Below are positions 33,975-43,546 of a stretch of 64,000 bases of DNA, piece by piece (position 1 is the stretch's first letter; the number at the start of each line of letters is the position of its first letter). The notes under the pieces are model-generated. The model was not told the DNA's origin. It saw only the letters and a program-made list of their open reading frames with translations, and searched no databases. The translations under genes were made by a program, and so were the position numbers. Origin of the DNA: Methylobacterium persicinum (lineage in GTDB: Bacteria; Pseudomonadota; Alphaproteobacteria; Rhizobiales; Beijerinckiaceae); contig NZ_BPQX01000030.1 in assembly GCF_022179525.1 (NCBI RefSeq), positions 1 through 64,000 of the forward strand, read 5' to 3'.

Positions 33975-35840
33975 GTGTCGAAGCCCATCAGCGATTACGC
34001 CATCGTCGGCGATACCCACTCCTGCGCGCTGATCGCCCGCGACGGTTCCGTCGACTGGCTGTGCTGGCCGCGCCACGATTCCCCCGCCCTGTTCCTCAGG
34101 CTCCTCGACGACGATGCGGGGGGCTCCTGTGCGGTGTCCTTCGCGGGGCTCGGCGACACAAGCCGCCGCTACCGCCCCGGGACCAACATCCTCGAGACCA
34201 CGTTCGAGACCGCCACCGGCCGGGCCCGCCTCACCGATGCGATGTCCGTGAACCCACCGAGCCCGGAACCCGACGAAGGGCCCGACGGAGAAGGTGAGAG
34301 CCGCCTGATCCGCCTGCTGACCTGCGAGGAGGGGACCGTCGAGGGCCACTTCACCGTCCGCCCCACCTTCGACTACGCCCGCCGGCCCTGCACGCCCATC
34401 GAGGCGGCGGGCTCGGTGCTGTTCGAGGCGGGGGATTGGCGGCTGCGCGTGAACGCCACCCCCTGCCCGGTCGTCGAGGGCGACATGGCAGTGGTGTCCT
34501 TCCGGCTGGCGGCCGGGGAGACCGCCTACCTCGTCCTCACCCACGGCGAGGACATGGAGGGCGCCGGCATCGACGACCTCGCAGGTGCCCAGAAGCGGAT
34601 CGCCGCGACGGAGGGCTACTGGAACCGGTGGAGTGCCCGCTGCACCTACAAGGGGCCCTACCGGGAGGCCGTGCTCCGCTCGGCCCTCTGCCTCAAGCTT
34701 CTCACCTACTCGCCCTCGGGCGGGATCGTCGCGGCGGCGACCGCCGGCCTGCCCGAGGCGGTGCCCGGAAACCGCAACTTCGACTACCGGTTCACCTGGA
34801 TGCGCGATGCGGCTTTCACGGTGACGGCGTTCGTCATGCTCGGCTACGTCCGCGAGGCCTCGGAATTCCTCCGCTTCCTGCGCGAGCGCGACACGACCTA
34901 CGGCCGTGATACCCGCCTGATGTACGGCGTCTGCGATACGATCCCGCCCGAGGAGGCGCTCACGCACCTGTCCGGCTGGAACGGGGTCGGCCCCGTGCTG
35001 GTGGGGAACGCCGCCGAGGGCCAGGACCAGCACGACATCTACGGCGAACTACTCCGCGCCCTGTGCGTGTTCCTGGAGGCTGTCGACTACGACCCGCCGG
35101 AGAAGGTCAACGACCGCCTCCCGAGGGTGCTCGACAACCTCACCGCCAGGGCGATCCAGCATCGGCACGATGCGGATCACGGCATCTGGGAGCTGCGCAC
35201 CGGACCCCGCCAGCAGGTCCACACCAAGGCGATGATCTGGGTGGCGCTCACCGATGCCGCCCGCATCGGCCGCAAGATCCGGGGCGTGCCGGAGGACAAG
35301 ATCGCCGCCTGGGAGCAGGCCGCCGCCGAAATCCGCGCCGAGTACCTGGAGAAGGGCTGGAACGAGGAGCGCGGCGCCTTTACCGGGGCCTATGGCTCGC
35401 ACCATCTCGACGCGGCGGTACTGCGCGTCGCCCTGTTCGGTGCCATCGATCCCTCCGATCCGCGCCTGCGCTCGACGCTGGCCGCCATCGAGGACGAACT
35501 GGGCGTCGGCGACCTGATCTACCGCTACCGGATGGAGGACGGATTCGAGGGCGACGAAGGCGCCTTCACCGCCTGCGCCTTCTGGCGGGTCGGCTGCCTC
35601 GCCCTCGACGGGCGGACTGCCGAGGCCAAGGCGGCCTTCGAGCGGCTGATCGCCCGGGGCAACGACGTCGGCCTCTTCGCCGAGGAGATCGCCCCGGCGA
35701 CCGGCGAGCAGAGAGGCAACACGCCCCAGGGCTTCTCCCACATGGCCCTGATCAATGCGGCCCTGCGCCTCGACGCCTCCATCGCCCGCTTCGGTCTCGT
35801 TGGCGACGAGGCCGGGACGGAACGGCGGGCGGCGGAATAG
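33975..35840 (+). CDS. Glycoside hydrolase family 15 protein (glucoamylase/trehalase-like)
   Basis: A 621-residue soluble protein starting at GTG (SKPISDYAIVGDTHSCALIA, a typical GH15 opening: YxxIGDxxxxALIxxDGSIDWLCxPRxDS). The N-terminal third is a beta-sandwich; the rest is the (alpha/alpha)6 barrel with GNRNFDYRFTWMRDAAFT, GIWELRTGPRQ (containing a catalytic-type Glu) and GLFAEEI...GNTPQGFSH near the end. Bacterial GH15 enzymes without a secretion signal act on maltooligosaccharides or trehalose; the substrate is not predictable. The gene diverges from the two-component genes. Confidence 0.9.
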   Translation: MSKPISDYAIVGDTHSCALIARDGSVDWLCWPRHDSPALFLRLLDDDAGGSCAVSFAGLGDTSRRYRPGTNILETTFETATGRARLTDAMSVNPPSPEPDEGPDGEGESRLIRLLTCEEGTVEGHFTVRPTFDYARRPCTPIEAAGSVLFEAGDWRLRVNATPCPVVEGDMAVVSFRLAAGETAYLVLTHGEDMEGAGIDDLAGAQKRIAATEGYWNRWSARCTYKGPYREAVLRSALCLKLLTYSPSGGIVAAATAGLPEAVPGNRNFDYRFTWMRDAAFTVTAFVMLGYVREASEFLRFLRERDTTYGRDTRLMYGVCDTIPPEEALTHLSGWNGVGPVLVGNAAEGQDQHDIYGELLRALCVFLEAVDYDPPEKVNDRLPRVLDNLTARAIQHRHDADHGIWELRTGPRQQVHTKAMIWVALTDAARIGRKIRGVPEDKIAAWEQAAAEIRAEYLEKGWNEERGAFTGAYGSHHLDAAVLRVALFGAIDPSDPRLRSTLAAIEDELGVGDLIYRYRMEDGFEGDEGAFTACAFWRVGCLALDGRTAEAKAAFERLIARGNDVGLFAEEIAPATGEQRGNTPQGFSHMALINAALRLDASIARFGLVGDEAGTERRAAE

Positions 35841-36028
35841 GCCGCGCCCAGGGTAAATGATGACTTCTTGTACAAGTTGTGTTTCCCAACGAGTCTAAAA
35901 CACAAGATTAGTATCCTTGTTTGCCGACGTGAGTGGATTTGTTCCATAGATATATTCAAAATCCTTCTGGTGTATTCCAGTTGTCAATTTTTGCGGCTCA
36001 CGATGGATCGGACCATCGGAGTCTTGGA

Positions 36029-37720
36029 ATGCCCCGCCTGTCAGACTTTAAAATCCTCACAAAGCTTTCTGGCGTGATTGCCATCATCGCTTTCATCGTG
36101 GGCGGCTGCATCTGGTATGCCCAAGGTCGAATGACCTATATCGACGAGGCCTACACGACCTTCGTCAATCACGAGGCGGAGGCCGCCTCGACGGCCCGGC
36201 GGATCAACCGGTTGATCTTCGAATTGAACTACTGGGTCTACCGGGTCATCGCCGAGACCGAGGATCATCAGATCAAGGCCGCCAATGTCGGGTTCGAGGC
36301 GGCGCTGCCCCAGATGCAGAACGCCCTGACGGCCCTGCGCGATCAGGCCCCCAGCTTCGCCGAGCGCATCGAAACGCAGACGAAGCGCGTGAACCGTTAC
36401 GTTGAAGATGTGAAGGAGGTCCGCCGTCTCGCTTCCGCCAACCGCAACGCCGAGGCCATCGAACTCGTCCACAAGACCATCGACCCGACTTTCGGGACCA
36501 TGGTCGAGGTCGGCAACAAGCTCGGAGAGGACATCGGCGAGTACATGCGGAAGGGGTCCGCAGAGCTCACCGTGACAACCGACAACACCCGCCACAGCAT
36601 GATGCTCTTCAGCGCATTCGGCGTCCTGGCCGGTTTCGCCGCTGCGGCCGTCGTGTCCATCTACGGCGTCACCCGCCCGCTCAACAGCCTCGTCGCGGTC
36701 CTCCAGCGGATGGCGCAAGGAGACGTGAACGCGACGATCGCCGAGGCCAAGCGCGGGGACGAGATCGGCGCGGTCGGCAAGGCGGTCGAGGGGATCAAGG
36801 CGATGGTGGCGCAGAAGGCCGCCGAGCAGGCCGAGCTGAAGCGCATCGCCGACGAGGCCGCCGCCCTGGAGCGCAAGCGCACGATGTTGGAACTGGCCGA
36901 CGGGTTCGAGTCGGCGGTGGGCGGCATCGTGGGCATGGTCTCGGCCTCGGCCACGGAGCTGCAGGCCACGGCCCAGCAGCTGAGTTCGGCCGCCGGCGAG
37001 GCGGCGGCGCAGTCGACCACGGTGGCGGCGGCGGCGGAGGAGGCGTCCTCCAACGTGAGCACGGTGGCGGCGGCGGCCGAAGAACTCGGCACCTCGGTGC
37101 AGGAGATCGGCCGGCAGGTGCAGGGCTCGGCCGAGCTGGCCCGGGTCGCGGTGGGCGAGGCCGACCAGACGGCGGCCCTGGTCCAGGCCCTGCGCCAGAC
37201 CTCGGCGCGGATCGGTGACATGGTCGGGCTGATCTCCAACATCGCCTCGCAGACCAACCTGCTGGCCTTGAACGCCACCATCGAGGCGGCCCGGGCGGGC
37301 GAGGCAGGCCGCGGCTTCGCGGTGGTGGCGGCCGAGGTGAAGGAGCTGGCCAACCAGACCGCCAAGGCCACGGACGAGATCGGCGGGCAGATCAGCGAGA
37401 TCCAGGGGGTGACCGATCAGGCGGTGTCGGCGATCGGAGGGATCACCGGGCGCATCCGCGAGATCAACGCGGTGGCGACCTCCATCGCCGCGGCGGTGGA
37501 GCAGCAGGGGGCGGCGACCCAGGAGATCGTGCGCAACGTGGCGCAGGCCTCCACCGGCACCAACGAGGTGACGAGCAACATCGTCGGCGTCGCCCGGGCC
37601 TCCGAGGATACCGGCGCGGCCGCCACCCAGGTGCTGTCCGCCTCCGGCGAACTGTCCCGCCAGTCCGAGCACCTCACCGCCGAGGTCTCCCGCTTCCTCG
37701 GAAACGTCCGCGCGGCGTGA
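36029..37720 (+). CDS. Membrane methyl-accepting chemotaxis protein with four-helix-bundle sensor
   Basis: A 563-residue receptor. The ATG at 36029 ([20 protein letters not shown]) is chosen over upstream frames because a hydrophobic helix begins about 13 residues later and GGAG precedes it. The periplasmic part (about 36-195) is helical, with [17 protein letters not shown] and [13 protein letters not shown], consistent with a 4HB_MCP-type sensor. A second helix at about 197-220 is followed by HAMP and the methyl-accepting domain with [20 protein letters not shown]. The 190 bases upstream are AT-rich and likely hold its promoter. Confidence 0.92.
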   Translation: MPRLSDFKILTKLSGVIAIIAFIVGGCIWYAQGRMTYIDEAYTTFVNHEAEAASTARRINRLIFELNYWVYRVIAETEDHQIKAANVGFEAALPQMQNALTALRDQAPSFAERIETQTKRVNRYVEDVKEVRRLASANRNAEAIELVHKTIDPTFGTMVEVGNKLGEDIGEYMRKGSAELTVTTDNTRHSMMLFSAFGVLAGFAAAAVVSIYGVTRPLNSLVAVLQRMAQGDVNATIAEAKRGDEIGAVGKAVEGIKAMVAQKAAEQAELKRIADEAAALERKRTMLELADGFESAVGGIVGMVSASATELQATAQQLSSAAGEAAAQSTTVAAAAEEASSNVSTVAAAAEELGTSVQEIGRQVQGSAELARVAVGEADQTAALVQALRQTSARIGDMVGLISNIASQTNLLALNATIEAARAGEAGRGFAVVAAEVKELANQTAKATDEIGGQISEIQGVTDQAVSAIGGITGRIREINAVATSIAAAVEQQGAATQEIVRNVAQASTGTNEVTSNIVGVARASEDTGAAATQVLSASGELSRQSEHLTAEVSRFLGNVRAA

Positions 37721-37771
37721 GAATACGGGGCGTCACGGGGCCCCGCATCCCGACTTCGTGAGCGAAGCGAC

Positions 37772-37820
37772 ACGGCCCGGGGCTGCGCCACCTGCTCGAT
37801 GGTGCGTCCCCGGGCCGTTT
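37772..37820. terminator. Bidirectional terminator between convergent mcp and hsp33 genes
   Basis: A perfect 11-base stem ACGGCCCGGGG (37772-37782) with CCCCGGGCCGT (37808-37818), loop 25 bases, is followed on the plus strand by TTTCGTT. It sits midway between two convergent genes. Confidence 0.75.
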
Positions 37821-37851
37821 CGTTGCGCGCGTGCCGGACGACACCGCCGTG

Positions 37852-38838
37852 TCAGCCGGCCTGGCCGATCTCCGACTCCACCTCGACCGGATCGAGATCG
37901 TAGCGCCGGGAGCAGAACTCGCAGGTGATGACGATCCGCCCATCGTCCGCCACCATGTCCCGGCGTTCCTCCGGGCTGAAGGACCGGATCATCCCCATCA
38001 CCCGCTCCCGCGAGCAGCGGCAGGTCTCGTGCACCGGCTGGCGGTCGAAGACCCGCACCCCGCGTTCGTGGAACAGACGGTAGAGGAGCCGCTCGCTCGA
38101 CACGTTCGGATCGACGAGCTCGTGGTCCTCGATGGTCGCCGCCAGGGAGCGGGCCTCGACCCAGGCATCGTCCTCCGGTGCGTCGGCACCCAGGTGCGCA
38201 TGGCCCTCCGGGATGTCGCCGGGGGGCAGGTCCGCCAGCCGCGCCCGGTCGATGGACTGGGGCAGGAACTGCACGATCAGCCCGCCGGCCCGCCAATGGC
38301 CGGCGCCCTCCTCCACCGACTCGGCGACGGCGAGGCGGACCACGGTCGGGATCTGTTCGGATTGCCGGAAATACTGGTGAGCCGCCTCCTCCAGGCTCTG
38401 GCCCTCCATCGGCACCACGCCCTGGTAGCGGCTCGCCGCGCTGCCCTGGTCGATGGTCATGGCGAGGTGGCCGTTGCCGATGAGGTCGGCGTCCCGCACC
38501 GGGCCGGTACCCAGGGCCGCCACGCGCGCCGCATCGAACCGCGCCGTCGCCCGGAGCCGGTCGGGGGCTTCGAAGTCGACGACGACCATCTCCACCGGAC
38601 CGTCGGTCTTGGTCTGGAGCTGGAACCGGCCCTCGAACTTCAGCGAGGCCCCGAGGAGCACCGTCAGCGCCGCAGCTTCGCCGAGGAGCCGCGCGACGGC
38701 GTCGGGATAGCCGTGGCGGCGCAGAATCGTGTCGATCGAAGGCCCGAGCCGTACCACTCGCCCGCGCACGTCGAGGGCCTCGACGGCGAAGGGCAGAACG
38801 GCGTCATCGATATCGGGGGTCGCGGTTCCTGCGGTCAT
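37852..38838 (-). CDS. hslO: Redox-regulated chaperone Hsp33
   Basis: A 328-residue protein with the Hsp33 C-terminal zinc switch Cys273-x-Cys275 and Cys306-x-x-Cys309 (CRCS...CEFC), plus SSERLLYRLFHERGVRVF in the linker and TARFDAARVAALGTG in the N-terminal domain. Under oxidative stress the cysteines release zinc and form disulfides, turning on holdase activity in the cytoplasm. The usual length is 290-330. It lies 125 bases upstream (transcriptionally downstream) of argF, in an order (argD-argF-hslO) common in related bacteria. Confidence 0.95.
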   Translation of the reverse strand: MTAGTATPDIDDAVLPFAVEALDVRGRVVRLGPSIDTILRRHGYPDAVARLLGEAAALTVLLGASLKFEGRFQLQTKTDGPVEMVVVDFEAPDRLRATARFDAARVAALGTGPVRDADLIGNGHLAMTIDQGSAASRYQGVVPMEGQSLEEAAHQYFRQSEQIPTVVRLAVAESVEEGAGHWRAGGLIVQFLPQSIDRARLADLPPGDIPEGHAHLGADAPEDDAWVEARSLAATIEDHELVDPNVSSERLLYRLFHERGVRVFDRQPVHETCRCSRERVMGMIRSFSPEERRDMVADDGRIVITCEFCSRRYDLDPVEVESEIGQAG

Positions 38839-38963
38839 TGTCTCTCCGGGGATACCCCCTTCATATGGTTACCCGGAACGGGGCTCCCAAAGGCCCCCCT
38901 CGCCCGGCCCGGCTCGGGCGACCGCTGCGCCCGCGAAGACGGTGAGACCGTCCGGCCCGGCCC

Positions 38964-39950
38964 CTACGCCCCGGCCGCCTGGAGGCACCAAGCGAGGATG
39001 CCCTTCTGGGCATGGAGGCGGTTCTCCGCCTCGTCGAACACGACCGATTGCGGCCCGTCCATCACGTCGGCCGTCACCTCCTCGCCCCGGTGGGCGGGCA
39101 GGCAATGCATGAAGATCGCGTCGGGTTTGGCCGCCGCCATGAGCTTGGCATCGACCCGGTAGGGCGAGAGCAGGTTGTGCCTGTGGCTCTCGTCGTCGTC
39201 GCCCATAGAGACCCAGCAATCGGTGACGACGGCATCCGCCCCGTCCACCGCCGCACGGGCATCGGTGGTCACGTTCAGGCGCGCGCCCTCCCGTTTCGCC
39301 CAGGCGAGGAGGCTGGATGGCGGCGACAATTCCGGCGGGCAGGCGACGTTCAAGGTGAAGTCGAGCCGGGCGGCGGCGTGGACCCAGCTCGCGAAGACGT
39401 TGTTCGCGTCCCCCGACCACGCCACCGTGCGGCCCTGGATCGGCCCGCGGTGCTCCTCGAAGGTCAGCACGTCGGCCATGATCTGGCAGGGATGCGAGTG
39501 TTTGGTCAGCGCATTGATCACCGGCACGGTGGCGTATTCGGCCAGTTCCAGCATCTGCCCGTGATCGAGAATGCGGATCATGATCGCATCCACGAACCGC
39601 GAGAGTACCTGCGCCGTATCGCCGATGGTCTCACCCCGGCCGAGCTGCATCTCCGAACCGGTGAGCATCAGCGTCTCGCCGCCGAGTTCGCGCATCGCCA
39701 CGTCGAACGAGACCCGGGTGCGGGTCGAGGGGCGGTCGAACACCATCGCCAAGGTCTTGCCGACGAGGGGCCGCTCCGCCGGGCGCTCCCCCTTCCGGCG
39801 CACCGCCTTCATGGCGGCGCTGGAATCGAGCATGCGGCGGATCTCGGTTCCGGAGAAATCCGACAGATCGAGGAAATGGCGGGGCGCCGCGGCGCCCCCG
39901 GGACTGGCCGGGGCCGGGGCCGTGGCCCGGCCGTTCGTAAGCGTGGTCAT
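38964..39950 (-). CDS. argF: Ornithine carbamoyltransferase
   Basis: A 328-residue cytoplasmic enzyme that makes citrulline from ornithine and carbamoyl phosphate. The carbamoyl phosphate site STRTR is at 75-79, HPCQ at 153-156, the ornithine loop is [11 protein letters not shown], and [10 protein letters not shown] comes near the end. The first 23 residues are a Pro/Ala-rich extension; the ATG at 39950 is chosen, as an upstream start would extend into the argD-argF spacer. It follows argD by 25 bases and is surely in the same operon. Confidence 0.95.
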   Translation of the reverse strand: MTTLTNGRATAPAPASPGGAAAPRHFLDLSDFSGTEIRRMLDSSAAMKAVRRKGERPAERPLVGKTLAMVFDRPSTRTRVSFDVAMRELGGETLMLTGSEMQLGRGETIGDTAQVLSRFVDAIMIRILDHGQMLELAEYATVPVINALTKHSHPCQIMADVLTFEEHRGPIQGRTVAWSGDANNVFASWVHAAARLDFTLNVACPPELSPPSSLLAWAKREGARLNVTTDARAAVDGADAVVTDCWVSMGDDDESHRHNLLSPYRVDAKLMAAAKPDAIFMHCLPAHRGEEVTADVMDGPQSVVFDEAENRLHAQKGILAWCLQAAGA

Positions 39951-39975
39951 CGTGATAGGACTTTCCGGCGGCGCC

Positions 39976-41166
39976 TTACTCGGCCGCCCCGCGCAGCGCA
40001 TCGAACCCGGACGCGGCGGCATCGAGCCGCCGGACCGCCTCATCGACGTCCGATTCGGTGACGATCAGCGGCGGAATCAGCCGCACGACATTGTCGCCGG
40101 CCGGGATCACGAGGAGGTGGGCCTCCCGCGCCGCCGCGGCGAATTCGGTGTTCGGCACCCCGAGCTTGAGGCCGACCATCAGGCCCTCGCCCCGGATCTC
40201 CTCGATCACCTTGGGGTGACGGTCGCGAAGCGCCGCGAGCTTCTGCTTGAGCACGAGGCCGGTGCGGGCGACTCCCTCGAGGAAGCCTTCCGACTGGATC
40301 ACGTCGAGCACCGCGTTACCCACGGCCATGGCCAGGGGGTTGCCGCCGAAGGTCGAGCCGTGGCTTCCCGCGACCATGCCCCGGGCCGCCTCCCGGGTCG
40401 CGAGGCAGGCGCCGAGCGGAAAGCCGCCGCCGATTCCCTTGGCCGCACTCAGGATGTCGGGCGCGATGCCCGACCACTCGTAGGCGAACAGCTTGCCGGT
40501 GCGGCCCATCCCGGTCTGGACCTCGTCCATGATGAGGAGCAAGCCGTGCCGGTCGCACAGATCGCGCAGGCGGCGCAGGTCCGCCGGCGGGATGACGCGC
40601 ACGCCGCCCTCGCCCTGCACGGGCTCGATCATCAGGGCCGCGGTCTCGGGGCCGATCGCCGCCTCGAGGGCCGCGAAATCGCCGGTCGGCACTTGGTCGA
40701 AGCCGTCGACCTTCGGTCCGAAGCCGTCGATGTACTTCTGCTGGCCGCCAGCCGCGAGGGTGGCCAGCGTCCGCCCGTGGAAGGCCCCTTCGAAGGTCAC
40801 GATCCGGTAGCGCTCGGGATGGCCGCCCGCGGCATGGTACTTCCGGGCGATCTTGATCGCCGCCTCGTTGGCCTCAGCCCCCGAATTGCAGAAGAACACC
40901 ACCTCCGCGAAGGTCGATTCCACGAATCGCCGGCCGAGGCGCTCTCCCTCGGGGATCTGGTACAGGTTCGAGACGTGCCAGACCTTCGAGGCCTGCTCGG
41001 TCAGGGCGGCCACGAGGTGGGGATGGGCGTGGCCCAGGGCGTTCACCGCGACGCCGGCCCCGAAATCGAGGTATCGCTGCCCGTCCTCCGCGACGAGCCA
41101 TGCGCCCTCCCCCCGGGCAAAGGACAGCGGGGCGCGGGCGTAATTCGGCAGAAGGGCGGATGTCAC
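39976..41166 (-). CDS. argD: Acetylornithine aminotransferase
   Basis: A 396-residue class III PLP aminotransferase. The PLP lysine is Lys243 in [14 protein letters not shown], preceded by [14 protein letters not shown], and the phosphate-binding [12 protein letters not shown] is at 94-105. It converts N-acetylglutamate semialdehyde to N-acetylornithine in arginine synthesis (and may act in lysine synthesis). The GTG at 41166 ([15 protein letters not shown] follows) fits family length. The operon argD-argF-hslO runs on the minus strand, divergent from a RidA-like gene. Confidence 0.94.
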   Translation of the reverse strand: MTSALLPNYARAPLSFARGEGAWLVAEDGQRYLDFGAGVAVNALGHAHPHLVAALTEQASKVWHVSNLYQIPEGERLGRRFVESTFAEVVFFCNSGAEANEAAIKIARKYHAAGGHPERYRIVTFEGAFHGRTLATLAAGGQQKYIDGFGPKVDGFDQVPTGDFAALEAAIGPETAALMIEPVQGEGGVRVIPPADLRRLRDLCDRHGLLLIMDEVQTGMGRTGKLFAYEWSGIAPDILSAAKGIGGGFPLGACLATREAARGMVAGSHGSTFGGNPLAMAVGNAVLDVIQSEGFLEGVARTGLVLKQKLAALRDRHPKVIEEIRGEGLMVGLKLGVPNTEFAAAAREAHLLVIPAGDNVVRLIPPLIVTESDVDEAVRRLDAAASGFDALRGAAE

Positions 41167-41226
41167 GATCCGGTCTCCGTCGCACGATGGTTCTGCCGCG
41201 CGGGGGTTCGGCGGCTGCAAACGAAA

Positions 41227-41252
41227 GTGCCGCCTCGATCACCGGGCGGCAC
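41227..41252. promoter_or_regulatory. Inverted repeat in the divergent argD/RidA-like spacer
   Basis: GTGCCGCC (41227-41234) and GGCGGCAC (41245-41252) form a perfect eight-base inverted repeat with a ten-base centre, 61 bases upstream of the argD start. It could be an operator or a leader hairpin for argD; no known consensus is matched. Confidence 0.35.
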
Positions 41253-41437
41253 GCGCGCGATTACTATGGAAGCAGCGCGCCCTGTCAATTGCGCAAGGCT
41301 CATACCGGGCGCGGGACAGGTGTGCCGGCAGGGCGTGCGGGCGGTGTGCAAGCCTGTCCGCAATCCCCCGCCCGCCCTTGCGCGGGCGCCCTCGGCCATG
41401 CTCCAGAACCCCCGCGACCTGAACGAGGAGCCTTCGC

Positions 41438-41914
41438 ATGAGCACGATCAAGGAACGCTTGGCCAAGCTGGGGCTAACCCTGCCCAAGGCGGCGGCACCC
41501 GTGGCGAACTACGTGCCCTTCGTGCGCACGGGCAACCTCGTGGTGATTTCGGGGCAGGTCTGCTTCGGGCCCGACGGCACGATCGCCCCCGAGCATACCG
41601 GCAAGGTCGGCGGCGCGGTCTCCCCGGAGGCCGGCAAGGCCGCCGCCCGCCTCTGTGCCCTCAACGTCCTGGCCCAGCTCGAGGCGGCCGTGGGCGACCT
41701 CGACCGGGCGGTGGAGCAATGCGTGCGGCTGGGCGGCTTCATCAACAGCGCGCCCGGCTTCTCAGCGGTGGCCGGGGTGATGAACGGCGCCTCCGACCTG
41801 ATGGTCGAGGTTCTGGGCCATTGGGGCCGCCACGCCCGGTCCACGGTCGGCGTGGCGGAACTGCCCCTCGACGCGGCGGTCGAGGTCGAAGCGATGTTCG
41901 AGGTCCGGGGATGA
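41438..41914 (+). CDS. RidA/YjgF family protein
   Basis: A 158-residue member of the RidA superfamily. It begins STIKERLAKLGLTLPKAAAPVANYVPFVRTG and has GNLVVISGQVCFG, AAARLCALNVLAQLEAAVGDL and RLGGFINSAPGF, ending ELPLDAAVEVEAMFEV. This 150-residue, KxGxTLP-type subgroup differs from canonical RidA (about 128 residues) and lacks its exact active-site context, so imine deaminase activity is not assured. It overlaps the next gene by ATGA. Confidence 0.88.
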   Translation: MSTIKERLAKLGLTLPKAAAPVANYVPFVRTGNLVVISGQVCFGPDGTIAPEHTGKVGGAVSPEAGKAAARLCALNVLAQLEAAVGDLDRAVEQCVRLGGFINSAPGFSAVAGVMNGASDLMVEVLGHWGRHARSTVGVAELPLDAAVEVEAMFEVRG

Positions 41915-42663
41915 CCGGGGCCCCCGGCTGGCTCACCGCGCGGCCGATTGCCCATCGCGGGTTGCACGACCGCGCCGCCGGGCGGCCGGAGAACACCCTG
42001 GCCGCCGCCCGCGCGGCGGTGGCGGGGGGCTTCGCCATTGAATGCGACGTCCAGCGCAGCGCCGACGGCGAAGCGATGGTGTTCCACGATTTCGCCCTCG
42101 GGCGGCTCACGGACGTGGGCGAGCGGGTGGGGGACACCTCCGCGGCGGCACTCGGCCGCCTCGCGGTGGCGGGCTCTGTGGAGCGGATCCCGACCCTGCC
42201 GGACTTCCTGGCGGCGGTGGCCGGCGCCGTGCCGGTGATCGTGGAGATCAAATCCGCCTTCGACGGGGACCTGCGCCTCGCCCGCCGCACGGCGGAGGTC
42301 GCCGCCGCCTATGCCGGTCCGGTGGCGCTGAAATCCTTCGACCCGGAGATCGTCGCGGCGCTGCGCGATGGGCTGCCCGCCCGTATCCCCCGGGGGATCG
42401 TCGCCGAGACGAATCAGGACGACCCCGTCTACGCCGCCATGCCCGACAGCCGGCGCCGGAGCCTGCGCGACCTCCTGCATTTCGGTGAGACGCGGCCGGA
42501 TTTCCTCTCCTGGCGGATTGACGACCTGCCCTGCGCTCCGACCCACCTGTGCCGTCTGCTGGCGGGGACCCCGGTCATGGCCTGGACGGTGCGCACCGCC
42601 GAGCAGCGCGCCGCGGCCGGAGCCCATGCGGACCAGATGGTGTTCGAGGGGTTCGTGCCCTGA
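41911..42663 (+). CDS. Glycerophosphodiester phosphodiesterase family protein
   Basis: A 250-residue cytoplasmic protein with the GDPD hallmarks: AHRGLHDRAAGRPENTLAA (the first catalytic His and Glu-Asn), FAIECDVQRSADGEAMVFHDFALGRLT (metal Glu-x-Asp and the second His) and VIVEIKS. Such enzymes split glycerophosphodiesters into glycerol-3-phosphate and an alcohol. Without a signal peptide it acts inside the cell. The start overlaps the RidA-like stop as ATGA. Confidence 0.9.
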   Translation: MTGAPGWLTARPIAHRGLHDRAAGRPENTLAAARAAVAGGFAIECDVQRSADGEAMVFHDFALGRLTDVGERVGDTSAAALGRLAVAGSVERIPTLPDFLAAVAGAVPVIVEIKSAFDGDLRLARRTAEVAAAYAGPVALKSFDPEIVAALRDGLPARIPRGIVAETNQDDPVYAAMPDSRRRSLRDLLHFGETRPDFLSWRIDDLPCAPTHLCRLLAGTPVMAWTVRTAEQRAAAGAHADQMVFEGFVP

Positions 42664-42683
42664 GGGGGCATCTTCGCGCCTTC

Positions 42684-42776
42684 GCGCACGCCGGTTCGGC
42701 GTTGAAAAATTCAGCAATCACAATGGCCTGGAGCGTTTTTTGTGATCTATGGATTACAGAATATGCTTGAAATCGC
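42684..42776. repeat. Intergenic repeat related to the element at 56541-56650
   Basis: Contains CGCCGGTTCGGCGTTGAAAAATTC, the reverse complement of the AACGCCGAACCGGCG motif at 56610, and GTTTTTTGTGATCTATGGATTACAGAATATGC, a decayed form of the TTTCTG...CAGAAAATGC palindrome. The copy is degenerate. Confidence 0.65.
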
Positions 42777-42841
42777 GTCGCCTCGCTCGCGATGACGGCA
42801 GGAACGGGCCGAGAGCCCCTCTCGGGCTCAAGCCGTCTTGG

Positions 42842-42858
42842 ACAGTGATTTTCACTGT
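42842..42858 (+). promoter_or_regulatory. Palindromic operator candidate upstream of parDE
   Basis: ACAGTGA-TTT-TCACTGT is a perfect palindrome with seven-base arms, 27 bases upstream of the parD start. ParD antitoxins bind such sites through their ribbon-helix-helix domain to repress their own operon. The sequence is AT-richer than its surroundings. Confidence 0.6.
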
Positions 42859-42884
42859 GCCATGATGCCCGCAGGAGGCCCGCC

Positions 42885-43175
42885 ATGCCCACGCCCCGCG
42901 GACAGATGACCGTCATCCTCACCGACGAGTTGGAGAGATTCGTCAGGGACAAGGTGCGAGAGGGCGCCTTTGCCACTCCGAGTGAGTACATCCGCGATCT
43001 GGTTCGCGCCCGCTATCTGGCGGAGCACGACCGGGCTGCGCGGCTGAAGGCGCTCGATGCCGCGTTGGCCGAAGGCTTGGCGGATGCCGAGGCTGGCAGG
43101 CTGGTGCCGGTCGGCGAGGCGTTCGCCCGTGTCCGAGCTGCCCTCGGAATTGCCGACGAGGATATGAACGCGTGA
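42885..43175 (+). CDS. parD: ParD-like antitoxin (ribbon-helix-helix)
   Basis: A 96-residue protein with an N-terminal RHH domain (QMTVILTDELERFVRDKVREGAFATPSEYIRDLVR) and an acidic/Ala-rich C-terminal helix that would wrap the toxin. The SEYIRDLVR signature is that of ParD/CopG antitoxins of type II systems. The stop overlaps the toxin start as GTGA, and a palindrome lies upstream. Confidence 0.92.
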   Translation: MPTPRGQMTVILTDELERFVRDKVREGAFATPSEYIRDLVRARYLAEHDRAARLKALDAALAEGLADAEAGRLVPVGEAFARVRAALGIADEDMNA

Positions 43176-43477
43176 AGGTCGTCCTGTCCGAAAGGGCGGT
43201 CGATGACCTCATCGCCATCGGCGCATATATCGGGCGGGACAATCCCGCCCGCGCCGCCAGCTTCGTGGCCGAACTGGAGGCGCGCTGCATGACCCTGGGC
43301 GACATGCCCAAGGGCTACCCGCTATTGATCGGGCACGAGGCGAGCGGCATTCGCCGACGACCGTTCGGCGATCACCTGATCTTCTACCGGGTCGAAGAGA
43401 TCGACTTACGCATCGTTGTATTGCGTGTGCTGAGCGGCGCGCGGGACATCGAAGCGATCCTGTTCACGGCCGAGTGA
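43172..43477 (+). CDS. parE: ParE/RelE-family toxin
   Basis: A 101-residue protein from a GTG at 43172. KVVLSERAVDDLIAIGAYIGRDNPARAASFVAELEARC and GIRRRPFGDHLIFYRVEEIDLRIVVLRVLSGARD match ParE toxins (RelE fold), which inhibit DNA gyrase in studied cases. The conserved Arg-rich strand and terminal RVLSGARD are intact, so the toxin is probably functional. It is paired with ParD upstream. Confidence 0.92.
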   Translation: MKVVLSERAVDDLIAIGAYIGRDNPARAASFVAELEARCMTLGDMPKGYPLLIGHEASGIRRRPFGDHLIFYRVEEIDLRIVVLRVLSGARDIEAILFTAE

Positions 43478-43546
43478 CAGCACCCCTGCGTGTCCTGCAG
43501 CGATCCGCCGCTTGCCCCTCCCCCTCCGGCCGTTAGATTGTCGGGC

